38,882 nucleotides of DNA from positions 1-38,882 of the forward strand of contig NZ_JAHQCW010000052.1 in the NCBI RefSeq assembly GCF_019042275.1, written 5' to 3'. Shown in pieces: positions 8,279 through 16,570 of the stretch. Positions within the stretch are counted from its first letter, which is position 1; each line of letters starts with the position of its first letter. Made by a program: the position numbers and the translations under genes. Under the pieces are notes generated by a model. It had not been told where the DNA came from and made no database searches. It saw nothing but the letters and a program-made list of their open reading frames with translations. This stretch comes from Diplocloster agilis (GTDB lineage: Bacteria > Bacillota > Clostridia > Lachnospirales > Lachnospiraceae).

Positions 8279-8979
8279 ATCATTTCCTCCGATTGATGTA
8301 TTATTTTATATGCTTCCAGGACGGTAAGGACGGCCAGAATTACAAGGGCCGCTATCCACCAGTAAAGGCGGGCGGTCTCATAGAGAAGGGGCTGCGCTGT
8401 CCGTGAAATGAGGTTCAGGCCGCTAATGACGGCTGCTGCCGCCCCGCACCCATATATTGTTTCTTTTCCTCGCGTTTTCCGGATGATCCACAGGCCTGTT
8501 ACGGTGGTTAACAGGTATGGAACCAGCAGATACGCCCCCGCCTGCAGGACCGTAGCGGCTCCATGGATGCTGGAAAGCGGAATCAGCAGGCTTAGCAGGA
8601 CCAGATGGAGCAGGCCCATGATTCCCATGCGGGCCAGGACTACGCTTTTCAGGGAAAATCGGGAAGCCAGCTCCAGTTCCTCCATATTGTATACTCTGGA
8701 CCTGGCATTCGCGGTGACGGCGGTCAGGGCAGCGAAAGGGACTAACGACGAGATGATCCACAGCGTGTCCTGATGAAGAAAGACAGCTCCCGCAAGTGCG
8801 CCGCCAAATAAAAAAACGGATAGCAGCCACACCGGTTTTGGTATAAAAGCTGCCTGTATACGAAGAAAGGTAAGCTGGCTGATATTTAAGGGGCGTATGG
8901 TTTTGAAAAAGGCTTGTTTTCCCACAGGCTCCGGCGCTTCAAATGCGTCTTTTAAAGCCTGTTTCATATCCTGTTTCAT
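8263..8979 (-). CDS. Polytopic membrane protein encoded after the sigma factor
   Basis: A 238-residue protein with a cytoplasmic N-terminal segment of about 55 residues (MKQDMKQALKDAFEAPEP...) and about six hydrophobic segments after it. I do not recognise a named family. It begins at an ATGA overlap with the sigma-factor stop (ATG 8979, AGGAGG just upstream) and overlaps the ABC ATPase gene downstream. Its place is where an anti-sigma factor is normally encoded, and the short cytoplasmic N-terminus could serve that role. It could equally be an accessory permease subunit of the ABC exporter. No zinc-binding HxxxCxxC anti-sigma motif is present. Confidence 0.75.
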   Translation of the reverse strand: MKQDMKQALKDAFEAPEPVGKQAFFKTIRPLNISQLTFLRIQAAFIPKPVWLLSVFLFGGALAGAVFLHQDTLWIISSLVPFAALTAVTANARSRVYNMEELELASRFSLKSVVLARMGIMGLLHLVLLSLLIPLSSIHGAATVLQAGAYLLVPYLLTTVTGLWIIRKTRGKETIYGCGAAAAVISGLNLISRTAQPLLYETARLYWWIAALVILAVLTVLEAYKIIHQSEEMICSLS

Positions 8980-9434
8980 CTGAATTCCTCCTTTTTGAGT
9001 TTGCCCTGCAGCTGTTTCAGCGCTTTTGCCGTCTTCCGGTAGATGGCAAACCGGGAAAGCCCGTATATCCTGCACAGGTCGGCGACGGGCACTTCATTCG
9101 CGTAGCGGAGCAGTAATAATTCCTGTTCCTCCACACTTAGTTCATCCAGCGCTGTTTTCAGCGACAGCGAGGTCAGTATCCGATTTTCCGCGTCCGGGTA
9201 CGCCGCATCCTCGGGCAGGGGGACGCAGGGCCGTCTGCGGAATTCGTCGATGCAGAGATTTCGGGCTATTGTATATAAGTACCGGAGGCCCTGGCCTTTT
9301 TCATAATACTGATCACTGTCCAAAAAGCGGAGGAATGTTTCCTGCGTTACATCTTCCGCCGTTTCCCGGTGATGCAGCTTAAAATAGCAATAACGGTAGA
9401 TTTTATCATATTGTTCTTCTAAGTCCATGGACAC
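8976..9434 (-). CDS. ECF-type RNA polymerase sigma factor
   Basis: A 152-residue two-domain sigma-70 family protein. Region 2 (about 5-70) contains CYFKLHHRETAEDVTQETFLRFL and an RNLCIDEFRR stretch; region 4 (about 95-150) contains LSVEEQELLLLRYANEVPVADLCRIYGLS. The size and lack of regions 1 and 3 are ECF-like. GTG 9434 is preferred because AGGAGG is 8 nt upstream; an ATG at 9428 is the alternative. It heads a four-gene overlapping operon with a membrane protein and an ABC exporter, suggesting an envelope-stress or peptide-sensing response. Confidence 0.87.
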   Translation of the reverse strand: MSMDLEEQYDKIYRYCYFKLHHRETAEDVTQETFLRFLDSDQYYEKGQGLRYLYTIARNLCIDEFRRRPCVPLPEDAAYPDAENRILTSLSLKTALDELSVEEQELLLLRYANEVPVADLCRIYGLSRFAIYRKTAKALKQLQGKLKKEEFR

Positions 9435-9681
9435 GCTCAAAACCTCCTCTCATTATGTATAACGGATGAACCGCAGCGGATGTGCGGTGATTTTTTGCTC
9501 CGATCGGCGGAATCATCTGTTTCCTTATCCTGTTTCTATATAATACACTCTGACAATTAAACTCAGTGGCTTATCCTTATATTTTACCATAGATGCAGCG
9601 CTGTATCTATTGGTCAGAAGACGCGGGGCAAAAATCCAAAAGCCCCCAAAAGCGAAAAGTGATATATAGAATATATAAAAT

Positions 9682-9719
9682 AAGACGCAGCATGGTCTCA
9701 CTATTCCATGCTGCGTCTT
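9682..9719 (-). terminator. Rho-independent terminator after the MFS gene
   Basis: A perfect 14-bp stem (AAGACGCAGCATGG 9682-9695 with CCATGCTGCGTCTT 9706-9719) and 10-nt loop lie 13 nt beyond the MFS stop codon. On the minus strand it is followed by TTATTTTATATATT. It closes the long leftward dpp-esterase-oxidoreductase-MFS unit. Confidence 0.8.
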
Positions 9720-9732
9720 CCTTTTATTCAGT

Positions 9733-10965
9733 TTATTGAAGGGATTGAAAATTTTTCTCAATATTTTGGATTTTGCCGTGATAGATCAGGAGCAGAACCA
9801 TAGCCAGGAGCATGGGCGCGATCATAATGCGCCACATGGCGGCATAGCCGGTCAGTTCCGCTACGGCTCCGGCCGCTACAGGGCCGATTAATGTCCCCAG
9901 ATCATTTCCGATGTAGTTTGTGCTGCTGGCCGAACCGCGGCGCTCTTTGGCCACGCATTTCATGGAGAGGGATTGGATCGCGGGCTGGCTGGCTCCGTAT
10001 CCGCATGCGGATACAACGGCCGCGATCAGGAAGGACGGCAGGCTGGCGGAATAACTGATGATGAGGAATGACAGGGCAAAGCACAGAAGAGCCGGGATGA
10101 GCACTTTGACTGTTCCGTACCGGTCGGACAGTTTTCCGATAAGGGGTCTGGTAAAGAGCATCGTGACGGCATATACGGTGAAAAAGGTTCCGATACCGGC
10201 GCCCACCCCACGTCCATTGGCGTAGATTACCAGGAAGGAATTGATGGTATAGTAGGCTACGGTAAGAAGAAACATGATAAGGGCCGGAAGAACCGCTTCT
10301 TTGGCTATGACGCTTTTTAGATTAATGACTAATTTCTTCGTGGTCGTGTGGGTGGCCCGGATGCGGGTGGCAGCCAGAATGCCGGAGAACATGACGGCGG
10401 CTCCGATTATGAACGTAGTGTTATACCCCACAAGCTCCAGCAGCAGGAGGCCGATAGTCGGTCCCAGCGCCTGGGCTACTACCTGGCCCAGGGAGAAATA
10501 GCCGATCCCGGTTCCAAATTTTTCCGGCGGCAGTGCGTCCGCGGCCAGGGCCAGGGCGCAGGTAACGGAAAATGCCAGACCTGCTCCCTGAATGAGCCGG
10601 AACAGGATAAGCAGGGGAATGGTGCCGGAGAAGCAGTAACCGATCTGTGCGATCATGAGTATGCACATGGAGAACATCAGAATATATTTTTTATTATAGG
10701 TGTCAATTGCCGGACCGGAAACCAGTTTGAAAATGAGTGCGGTTACCGCGAAGATACTGGTGACCAGTCCGGTTATGGTGGCGGTTGAGCCGAGATGGTC
10801 CGCGTATTTGGATATGATGGCGTTTGTCATCTGCAGGCCCAGGTTCATTATGATATTCGCGACAAATACGGTTGTAAACAGTGGATTCCATATTTTATCC
10901 GTTTTTATTTTTTCCTGATATAGATCTGTATGTGTTTCTGAATCTAATAGACGGTTTGTTTTCAT
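9733..10965 (-). CDS. Major facilitator superfamily transporter
   Basis: A 410-residue integral membrane protein with 12 predicted hydrophobic segments and the MFS loop motif in both halves (GPAIDTYNKKYIL after segment 2, GKLSDRYGTVKVL after segment 8). It looks like the drug/sugar exporter branch. The ATG at 10965 has no close strong ribosome site (AAGGA is about 17 nt away), so a slightly different start is possible. It is the last gene before a strong terminator and lies 122 nt after the Dabb gene, with a hairpin in between (10998-11034). The substrate is unknown; a product or toxic by-product of the upstream catabolic genes would fit. Confidence 0.85.
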   Translation of the reverse strand: MKTNRLLDSETHTDLYQEKIKTDKIWNPLFTTVFVANIIMNLGLQMTNAIISKYADHLGSTATITGLVTSIFAVTALIFKLVSGPAIDTYNKKYILMFSMCILMIAQIGYCFSGTIPLLILFRLIQGAGLAFSVTCALALAADALPPEKFGTGIGYFSLGQVVAQALGPTIGLLLLELVGYNTTFIIGAAVMFSGILAATRIRATHTTTKKLVINLKSVIAKEAVLPALIMFLLTVAYYTINSFLVIYANGRGVGAGIGTFFTVYAVTMLFTRPLIGKLSDRYGTVKVLIPALLCFALSFLIISYSASLPSFLIAAVVSACGYGASQPAIQSLSMKCVAKERRGSASSTNYIGNDLGTLIGPVAAGAVAELTGYAAMWRIMIAPMLLAMVLLLIYHGKIQNIEKNFQSLQ

Positions 10966-10997
10966 TGTTATACCATTTTCTTTCCTTCAGTCTTTGA

Positions 10998-11034
10998 CCC
11001 GGGGAAAAGGTGGTTCTGCCAGTAGTTCCCCGGG
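10998..11034 (-). other. Inverted repeat in the Dabb-MFS spacer
   Basis: CCCGGGGAA (10998-11006) and TTCCCCGGG (11026-11034) form a 9-bp GC-rich stem with a 19-nt loop. There is no T tract on either strand. It may be an mRNA-stability element or partial attenuator that sets MFS expression relative to the upstream genes. Confidence 0.4.
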
Positions 11035-11087
11035 CCAATGTCTGATTGTACGATTTATTTTATATAGAGCTGATTTTTATCCCAGGT

Positions 11088-11390
11088 TTACAAGATACAA
11101 TTAAATGCAGGCCGGTCGTCTTCCACTACTTTATGAATAAAGGTCCGCATTTTCTGGTGGTCAGGATGAGCCCCATAGGCTTCCATAGCTTCCCGTGATA
11201 CAAAGTCATTGACGATACATACGTTGTATTTGCGGTCGAATTCCAGGCCTAACCAGACTTGTACGGAGTCCAGGCCTTCAATGACTCCCTCCAGGCGTTT
11301 CATACCTTCCTGAATAAGCCTGCCGTTGTGTTCACTGGTCGCATGTTCGGCTTCTTCTTTAAGTTTCATTAGCACTACTTGACGAATCAT
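11088..11390 (-). CDS. Dabb (stress-responsive A/B barrel) domain protein
   Basis: A 100-residue single-domain protein of the ferredoxin-like Dabb fold, recognised by the start MIRQVVLMKLK, the central LGLEFDRKYNVCIVNDF strand pair and the late AYGAHPDHQ motif. Dabb proteins form dimeric barrels and some act as small lyases or cyclases; many are uncharacterised. It lies 14 nt behind the oxidoreductase gene with AAGGAG 7 nt before its ATG, so the two are co-expressed and may act on the same metabolite. Confidence 0.85.
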   Translation of the reverse strand: MIRQVVLMKLKEEAEHATSEHNGRLIQEGMKRLEGVIEGLDSVQVWLGLEFDRKYNVCIVNDFVSREAMEAYGAHPDHQKMRTFIHKVVEDDRPAFNCIL

Positions 11391-11404
11391 TGTTTCGCTC
11401 CTTT

Positions 11405-12487
11405 TTATAAAATGATTTCATTTTTATCGGCGGCGCGGTAAGCGGCGCAGATCATCTCAGTCCACAGGACGGCGTCATCAATAGTCTGACGGTCATCCGG
11501 CGTGTTGTTTATAATGTTGTCGACCCAATGCCGCAGCGGGTAGAGAATTTTTTCAGGAAGCTCCGTATTGGGAACATGAATCCAGTTTTCACCCTGCAGA
11601 AGATATTTCACATCGTCATGAACGTCTTTTTCTCCGTTCTCGTAGAAGGTTACGTCATCGCCAATGATATGTACGGTTCCGTTGGTTCCGCAGACATCCA
11701 GCACACAGTCGTGGGCCTGAGCTACCCATCCGGCCTCTACGATACCTATCCCTCCATTTTCAAACTCATAGACGGCCACTACGTTATCCTCCGTCTTATA
11801 TTTTTTTGCAAATTCAGTGGTGTAGTCAAACTGAGCGGATACACTGACCGGCTTTCCCAGGAACCAACTGGTGACATGGACTCCGTGCTGGCCAAAATCA
11901 TTCATGACTCCACCGCCGTTTTCTTCCTTATTATAAATACCAACGGGTTCTGTTAAAGTGTTGCCGTGTTCGCTGTACAGGCGGAAGCGTACTTCCGTAA
12001 TCGTCCCCAATTTTCCTTCGTCTACCAGATTTTTAGCAAACCGGTTTCTGGGCTTTTCCATAGGGGAAGACACCATGAAATGCACCCCGCTTTTTTTGAC
12101 CGCATCTCTGGCCAGATAAGCTCCTTCCAGATCTGCAAACGGTGACTTTTCCACAAATATATGTTTTCCCGCGTTGGCGGCGGCTATAATGTGGGCGGCA
12201 TGATTGGCTGTCTCGGAGCAGATGATGACCGCGTCGATACAGGGATTGGACAGGAATTTGTTAAGATCAGGCTCAAAGTCGATCTGAAACGCATCTGCCA
12301 GGGCTTTTCCCCTCTCCTCCTTGTTATCCCAGGCGGCGACCAGCCGGCAGTCTTCGTAAGTGCTGTTCTTCCAGTGCCGGAAACTGTCCGCCTTTACATC
12401 TCCATTTTTAACGATTGTTTCTGCAAACCGGTAGATATGATCCTGCCAGGCTCCTAGTAAACCAATTCCGATTGTTTTCTTATCCAT
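11405..12487 (-). CDS. Gfo/Idh/MocA-family NAD(P)-dependent oxidoreductase
   Basis: A 360-residue sugar-type dehydrogenase. The N-terminal Rossmann fold (about 1-130) opens with GIGLLGAWQDH. The usual EKP motif appears as EKSP, keeping the catalytic lysine. The C-terminal domain has the active-site strand and helix with GGGVMNDFGQHGVH, giving the conserved Asp and His. Family members oxidise or reduce hydroxyls of sugars, inositols and related compounds. It follows the esterase gene by 74 nt without a visible terminator and precedes the Dabb gene, so it likely belongs to the Dpp-linked operon. Substrate cannot be assigned. Confidence 0.88.
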   Translation of the reverse strand: MDKKTIGIGLLGAWQDHIYRFAETIVKNGDVKADSFRHWKNSTYEDCRLVAAWDNKEERGKALADAFQIDFEPDLNKFLSNPCIDAVIICSETANHAAHIIAAANAGKHIFVEKSPFADLEGAYLARDAVKKSGVHFMVSSPMEKPRNRFAKNLVDEGKLGTITEVRFRLYSEHGNTLTEPVGIYNKEENGGGVMNDFGQHGVHVTSWFLGKPVSVSAQFDYTTEFAKKYKTEDNVVAVYEFENGGIGIVEAGWVAQAHDCVLDVCGTNGTVHIIGDDVTFYENGEKDVHDDVKYLLQGENWIHVPNTELPEKILYPLRHWVDNIINNTPDDRQTIDDAVLWTEMICAAYRAADKNEIIL

Positions 12488-12561
12488 CTTTTATCTATTT
12501 CCTTTCGTTCATTTATTCTTTACCCGGTTCTATGGAAATGACCGGTTCTTGCATAACGGAT

Positions 12562-13722
12562 TCAAAAGATCAGCTGGGCAAAATCACGAAGTCCCATTCT
12601 CCAGCTGTCTATTTTACTGGTATTCTCCGGGAATACAATGCGATAACTGCATGGCAGCTTATCGATTCCCGCATTTTTGCAGATCTCGTCATCCGCCTCA
12701 AAGTACTCAAAATAATCTTCCTCCGGCGTGGTGGACCGGAAAAACACTTTGTAGTTTCCGGCAAACGCCTCGGGATTTTGGACCGCCTCCGCCATTGCCT
12801 TGTGATAGGGACGTTTATAATTGGGAAAATCTTTTTTGTGGGTCATACAAGCGGTGAACTGCCCCATATAGCCAAACAGCTCGGGATGGCGAAAACCGAT
12901 ATCATTTGTCATATAAGCGCCCATGGACAATCCTGCGATCGCCCGGTTCCACTTGCCGGTGCTGACCCGGTAGCGGTTCTCTATGTACGGTATGTTATCA
13001 CGCACCAGCATCTGTTCCAGTGCATCATCCCAGACCGCCTGTGTCTGTTCATGGCGGACCATTCCATTGTTCATGACCACGAGAAACGGTGCGATCTTTC
13101 CTCCCGCAATCAGGTTATCCAGCAGATACGGCAGTCTTCCGGAATAGATCCAGTCCAGTTCGTTGCAGGTCCCTCCGTGCAGAAGATACAGGACCGGATA
13201 GGTTTCTTCCGAATTCATATAGCCCGGAGGCGTGTAGATCATACATCTTTGGAAGCTCTTAAGCGTTTCCGACCAGAAGATTTCCCGAACTACCGCGCCG
13301 TGGGGTACCGCCTGAATGCAGATATCTTCCCCGGCAGCAGAAGGGATCTCGATAAAATTAGCCGGCCGGTTGCCCACCCAGCAGACCGGAAGGTACGGGG
13401 ATAAGATCTCCTGCTGATCCATAAAGACCCGGACCACCTGCGCGCCCCCATAGACCTCCCGGTTCGGGAGAATCCCCTCGAACAGGCCGTCCGTCCCGGC
13501 TTTTAGCGGTATCCGAATCTCATGGCCTCTGGAATACCGGCAGCAGATCACGACATCTGCCGCCCCGGGCGCGTAAAGCCGAAACAGCACATGGCCCTCG
13601 GGTTCCGTATAGGTGACCGCCTTTATCTCTCTTCCATCCTCCAGGATCTGCATCGGCAGCCCGAAGGAGAGCGGCTGATCCTCCCACACTTGATTATTTA
13701 AATATTCCTGGCTAAAATCCAT
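12562..13722 (-). CDS. Esterase-fold alpha/beta hydrolase with N-terminal E-set domain
   Basis: A 386-residue protein: an N-terminal immunoglobulin-like E-set/CBM48-type domain (about 35-125) then an esterase (PF00756-type, esterase D/enterochelin-esterase/feruloyl-esterase branch) domain. It has the oxyanion stretch YLLHGG (about 179-184) and nucleophile elbow GLSMG with Ser266. The catalytic histidine normally found just before the C-terminal WR motif (HxWxxWR) is missing: the region reads NTSKIDSWR, and there is no His after residue 307. It may be inactive, or use a different His. There is no signal peptide. ATG 13722 is chosen for its GAGG at 8-nt spacing; it starts 11 nt after the dppF stop, tying it to the importer. 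Confidence 0.82.
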   Translation of the reverse strand: MDFSQEYLNNQVWEDQPLSFGLPMQILEDGREIKAVTYTEPEGHVLFRLYAPGAADVVICCRYSRGHEIRIPLKAGTDGLFEGILPNREVYGGAQVVRVFMDQQEILSPYLPVCWVGNRPANFIEIPSAAGEDICIQAVPHGAVVREIFWSETLKSFQRCMIYTPPGYMNSEETYPVLYLLHGGTCNELDWIYSGRLPYLLDNLIAGGKIAPFLVVMNNGMVRHEQTQAVWDDALEQMLVRDNIPYIENRYRVSTGKWNRAIAGLSMGAYMTNDIGFRHPELFGYMGQFTACMTHKKDFPNYKRPYHKAMAEAVQNPEAFAGNYKVFFRSTTPEEDYFEYFEADDEICKNAGIDKLPCSYRIVFPENTSKIDSWRMGLRDFAQLIF

Positions 13723-13733
13723 TTTTATCATCC

Positions 13734-14693
13734 TCACAGTTGATTCAGTTCCCGGGCCCTGCAGCAGGAGACAAAGTGCTCCGGCAGAAGCTCTTGAAGG
13801 CTCTGGGGCTCCAGGCATTTTTCACATGAATGATCGCATCTGGCATAAAACCGGCATCCGGGAACCGGATTAATAGGGGATGTCAGTTCTCCCTTCATCA
13901 GTACCTGTTCCTTTTGTTTTGTGATATCTGTGGATGGAATCGCGGATAGCAGCGCCTTTGTATACGGGTGCAGAGGAGTCGTAAACAGCTCTTTGGTGGG
14001 GCAGGTCTCAATCAGCTGTCCCAGATACATGACACAGATATTATCCGAAATGTGGCGGACCACAGACATGTTGTGCGTGATAAATACATAGGTCAGCCCT
14101 ACCTGCTCCTGCAGGTCCATTAACAGATTCAAAATCTGAGCCTGTATGGATACGTCCAGTGCCGATACCGGCTCATCACAGACGATAAATTTCGGATTGA
14201 TGGCCAGAGCCCTGCCGATCCCCACACGCTGTCTGCGTCCTCCGTCCAGCTCATGGGGGTAAGATTTCAGGAATCTCCGGTCCAGTCCCACCATATCGAA
14301 TATCCGGCGGGTTTCCTCTTCTATCTGATCCTTTTTGCAGCGTTTTGTTATTTTAAGAGCCTCCGCGATCATCTGTTCCGCCGTCATTCTGGGATTCAGC
14401 GAAGAATAGGGGTCCTGGAAGATAATGGAAACCTGATGCCGGAATTCGTTTAGTTCCTTTGCGTTTAAGCGCGTCACATCCCGGCCTTCGAAGAAAATAG
14501 AACCATCTGTGCTTTCCAGCAGATGGATCAGCGTCCTTCCAAGCGTAGACTTTCCGCAGCCAGACTCTCCTACTATCCCCATCGTTTTCTTTTTTTCTAT
14601 CTTAAAGGACACATCGTCCACCGCGTGAAGCTGTCCGGACGGCACGTCAAAATATTTTTTCAGGTGTTTTACTTCGATCAGTGTATCACTCAT
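13734..14693 (-). CDS. dppF: Dpp/Opp-type ABC importer ATPase (F subunit)
   Basis: A 319-residue ATPase with Walker A GESGCGKST, Walker B FIVCDEPVSALDVS and the C-terminal oligopeptide-transporter extension with the cysteine cluster CRFYARCDHSCEKC that may hold an iron-sulfur cluster. The signature is LDGGRRQRVG instead of LSGGQ, a variant I have seen in Clostridia DppF proteins. The start is ATG 14693 with a G-rich ribosome site, overlapping the dppD stop by 8 nt. With DppD it powers import through DppBC of whatever the family-5 binding protein delivers. Confidence 0.92.
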   Translation of the reverse strand: MSDTLIEVKHLKKYFDVPSGQLHAVDDVSFKIEKKKTMGIVGESGCGKSTLGRTLIHLLESTDGSIFFEGRDVTRLNAKELNEFRHQVSIIFQDPYSSLNPRMTAEQMIAEALKITKRCKKDQIEEETRRIFDMVGLDRRFLKSYPHELDGGRRQRVGIGRALAINPKFIVCDEPVSALDVSIQAQILNLLMDLQEQVGLTYVFITHNMSVVRHISDNICVMYLGQLIETCPTKELFTTPLHPYTKALLSAIPSTDITKQKEQVLMKGELTSPINPVPGCRFYARCDHSCEKCLEPQSLQELLPEHFVSCCRARELNQL

Positions 14694-15681
14694 GCCCATT
14701 CCCCCCATCGATCTCCTTCCACCGCGAACAGCTGCAGCAATGTCTGTTTTCCACCGTGGCCAGCGCAGACTTCGCCCTCGTACACGCCTCCAGCGCATAG
14801 GTACAGCGCGGCGAGAAACAGCATCCTTCCGGCAGCTGTGCAGGGTCAGGAGGAAGTCCTTTTATATTCTCCAGACGGTCCACGTCCGTTTCCAGATTCG
14901 GTATGGCGTTAAATAGCGCTTTCGTATAAGGATGCTTCGGATGCAGGTAGATATCTTCTTTTGACCCATACTCCACGATCTCCCCTGCGTAGACCACCGC
15001 CACATCATCTGCGATATCCGCCACGACTCCCAGGTCATGGGTAATCAATATCAGCGCCATGTTGAACTGGTCCCGCAGATCCTTGATCATCTTGATCACC
15101 TGGGCCTGTATCGTCACATCCAGAGCCGTCGTCGGTTCATCCGCCAAAAGTAATTCCGGACGGCACGCCAATGCCATGGCGATAATCACCCGCTGTTTCA
15201 TACCGCCGGAAAATTCATGCGGGTAGTTATTGTACCTGTTCCTGGGAATCCCCACCAGGTTCAGCATATCCGCCGCTTTCTTTTTTGCCTCTTTTTTGGA
15301 AACCGCATCATGGATGCGGATCGTCTCCGCGATCTGGCTTCCCACCTTCATAATGGGGTTCAGGGCGGTCATCGGGTCCTGAAACACCATGGAGATCTTT
15401 CGGCCGCGGATCTTTAACATCTCATTTTCACTTGCTTTAAGAAGATCCGTTCCATCCAGGTATATCTGGCCTTTCCTGATCCTGGCCGCACGGTCCGGCA
15501 GAATCCCCAGAATCGATTTGGCGATTGTCGTTTTCCCTGCACCGGTCTCTCCCACCAGCGCCAGCGTTTTACCTCTGTCGATGGAGAAGGAGACGCCGTT
15601 TACCGCGTGGATCACTTTGCCGTCGGAAGTATATTCCACCGCCAGATCCCGTACCTTTAAGAATATATTGTTTTCGCTCAT
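14686..15681 (-). CDS. dppD: Dpp/Opp-type ABC importer ATPase (D subunit)
   Basis: A 331-residue ATPase with Walker A GETGAGKTT, Q-loop MVFQDPMTALNP, signature FSGGMKQRV, Walker B LLLADEPTTALDV and the C-terminal oligopeptide/dipeptide extension (CCFSPRCTYALEAC). It starts 13 nt after the dppC stop with GGAGG upstream and overlaps dppF. This is a normal complete D subunit. Confidence 0.93.
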   Translation of the reverse strand: MSENNIFLKVRDLAVEYTSDGKVIHAVNGVSFSIDRGKTLALVGETGAGKTTIAKSILGILPDRAARIRKGQIYLDGTDLLKASENEMLKIRGRKISMVFQDPMTALNPIMKVGSQIAETIRIHDAVSKKEAKKKAADMLNLVGIPRNRYNNYPHEFSGGMKQRVIIAMALACRPELLLADEPTTALDVTIQAQVIKMIKDLRDQFNMALILITHDLGVVADIADDVAVVYAGEIVEYGSKEDIYLHPKHPYTKALFNAIPNLETDVDRLENIKGLPPDPAQLPEGCCFSPRCTYALEACTRAKSALATVENRHCCSCSRWKEIDGGNGHE

Positions 15682-15694
15682 CTTATATCCTCCG

Positions 15695-16570
15695 TCAATC
15701 TTTCAGTTTCGGGTCCAGCGCGTCCCTGACTCCGTCACCGAACATATTCAGTCCCAGTACGGTGATCATAATAAAGATCCCGGGAATGATGACCATATAG
15801 GGATAGTCCCGCATATAGTCTCTGGAGGCGGATAACATAGCCCCCCATTCCGGCGTGGGCGACTGGATTCCCAGACCAATGAAACTGAGCGCGGACGCAT
15901 TCAGCACGGTAGTTGCCACGCCCATGGTGGCGGACACAATAAGAGGCGCCCAGGCGTTCGGCAGAATGTGCTTCATCATAATCTTAAATTTGCTGCAGGA
16001 TAAAGAAGTAGCCGCTTCCACATATTCCACCTGGCTGATCTGCAAAAACTGTGCGCGCAGCACTCGGGCATAGCCGGATACACACGGTATAGCCAGGGCG
16101 ATGATCGTCATTACAAACCCGGACCCCAGCACCGCCGACATAATAATCGCGATCAGAATCGAGGGAATGGACTGGATCACATCCAGGATTCTCATAATCA
16201 GGCTGTCCACCCAGCCGCCGAAGAATCCGGAGAAACTGCCCAGGAAGATACTGATCAGCAAAGCCAGTCCGATGGACAGGATACCCAGGCTTAACGAGTA
16301 ACGCCCTCCATACAGAATCCGGCTTAACAGATCCCGTCCCAGCTGGTCCGTGCCAAACAGATGAGCGGCCGAAGGTCCCTGTAGCTTGCTGGTCATATCG
16401 ATCTGTTCGTACCCGTAGGGACTGATCACCGGGGACAGGATTGCCAGCACTACCAGGGTAAAGAATATAATGATTCCGAACATGGCCGGTTTATTTTTCC
16501 GTAAACGTCTCAGGAATGTTTTAAACTCGCTTGTTTTCTTTATCTTTTTTACCTTGTCTTCTCTATGCAT
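15695..16570 (-). CDS. dppC: Dpp/Opp-type ABC importer permease (C subunit)
   Basis: A 291-residue permease with a basic cytoplasmic N-terminus (KTFLRRLRKNKPAMFG), an extracytoplasmic loop containing the conserved HLFGTDQLGRDLLSRILYGGR motif region, and six transmembrane segments. The EAA loop reads EAATSLSCSKFKIMMKHILPN. ATG 16570 has AAGGAG at 8 nt and overlaps the dppB stop by 8 nt (ATGCATAG). Confidence 0.93.
   Translation of the reverse strand: MHREDKVKKIKKTSEFKTFLRRLRKNKPAMFGIIIFFTLVVLAILSPVISPYGYEQIDMTSKLQGPSAAHLFGTDQLGRDLLSRILYGGRYSLSLGILSIGLALLISIFLGSFSGFFGGWVDSLIMRILDVIQSIPSILIAIIMSAVLGSGFVMTIIALAIPCVSGYARVLRAQFLQISQVEYVEAATSLSCSKFKIMMKHILPNAWAPLIVSATMGVATTVLNASALSFIGLGIQSPTPEWGAMLSASRDYMRDYPYMVIIPGIFIMITVLGLNMFGDGVRDALDPKLKD

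Noticed and set aside
9525-9761. 78-codon minus-strand reading frame
   Set aside because: It runs through the MFS terminator hairpin and overlaps the MFS 3' end, has no sensible domain and no need for its own start signal.
11405-12487. Possible C-glycoside-cleaving DgpA system
   Set aside because: The oxidoreductase has the right size and family, but no DgpB or DgpC partner gene is present; the neighbour is a Dabb protein instead.
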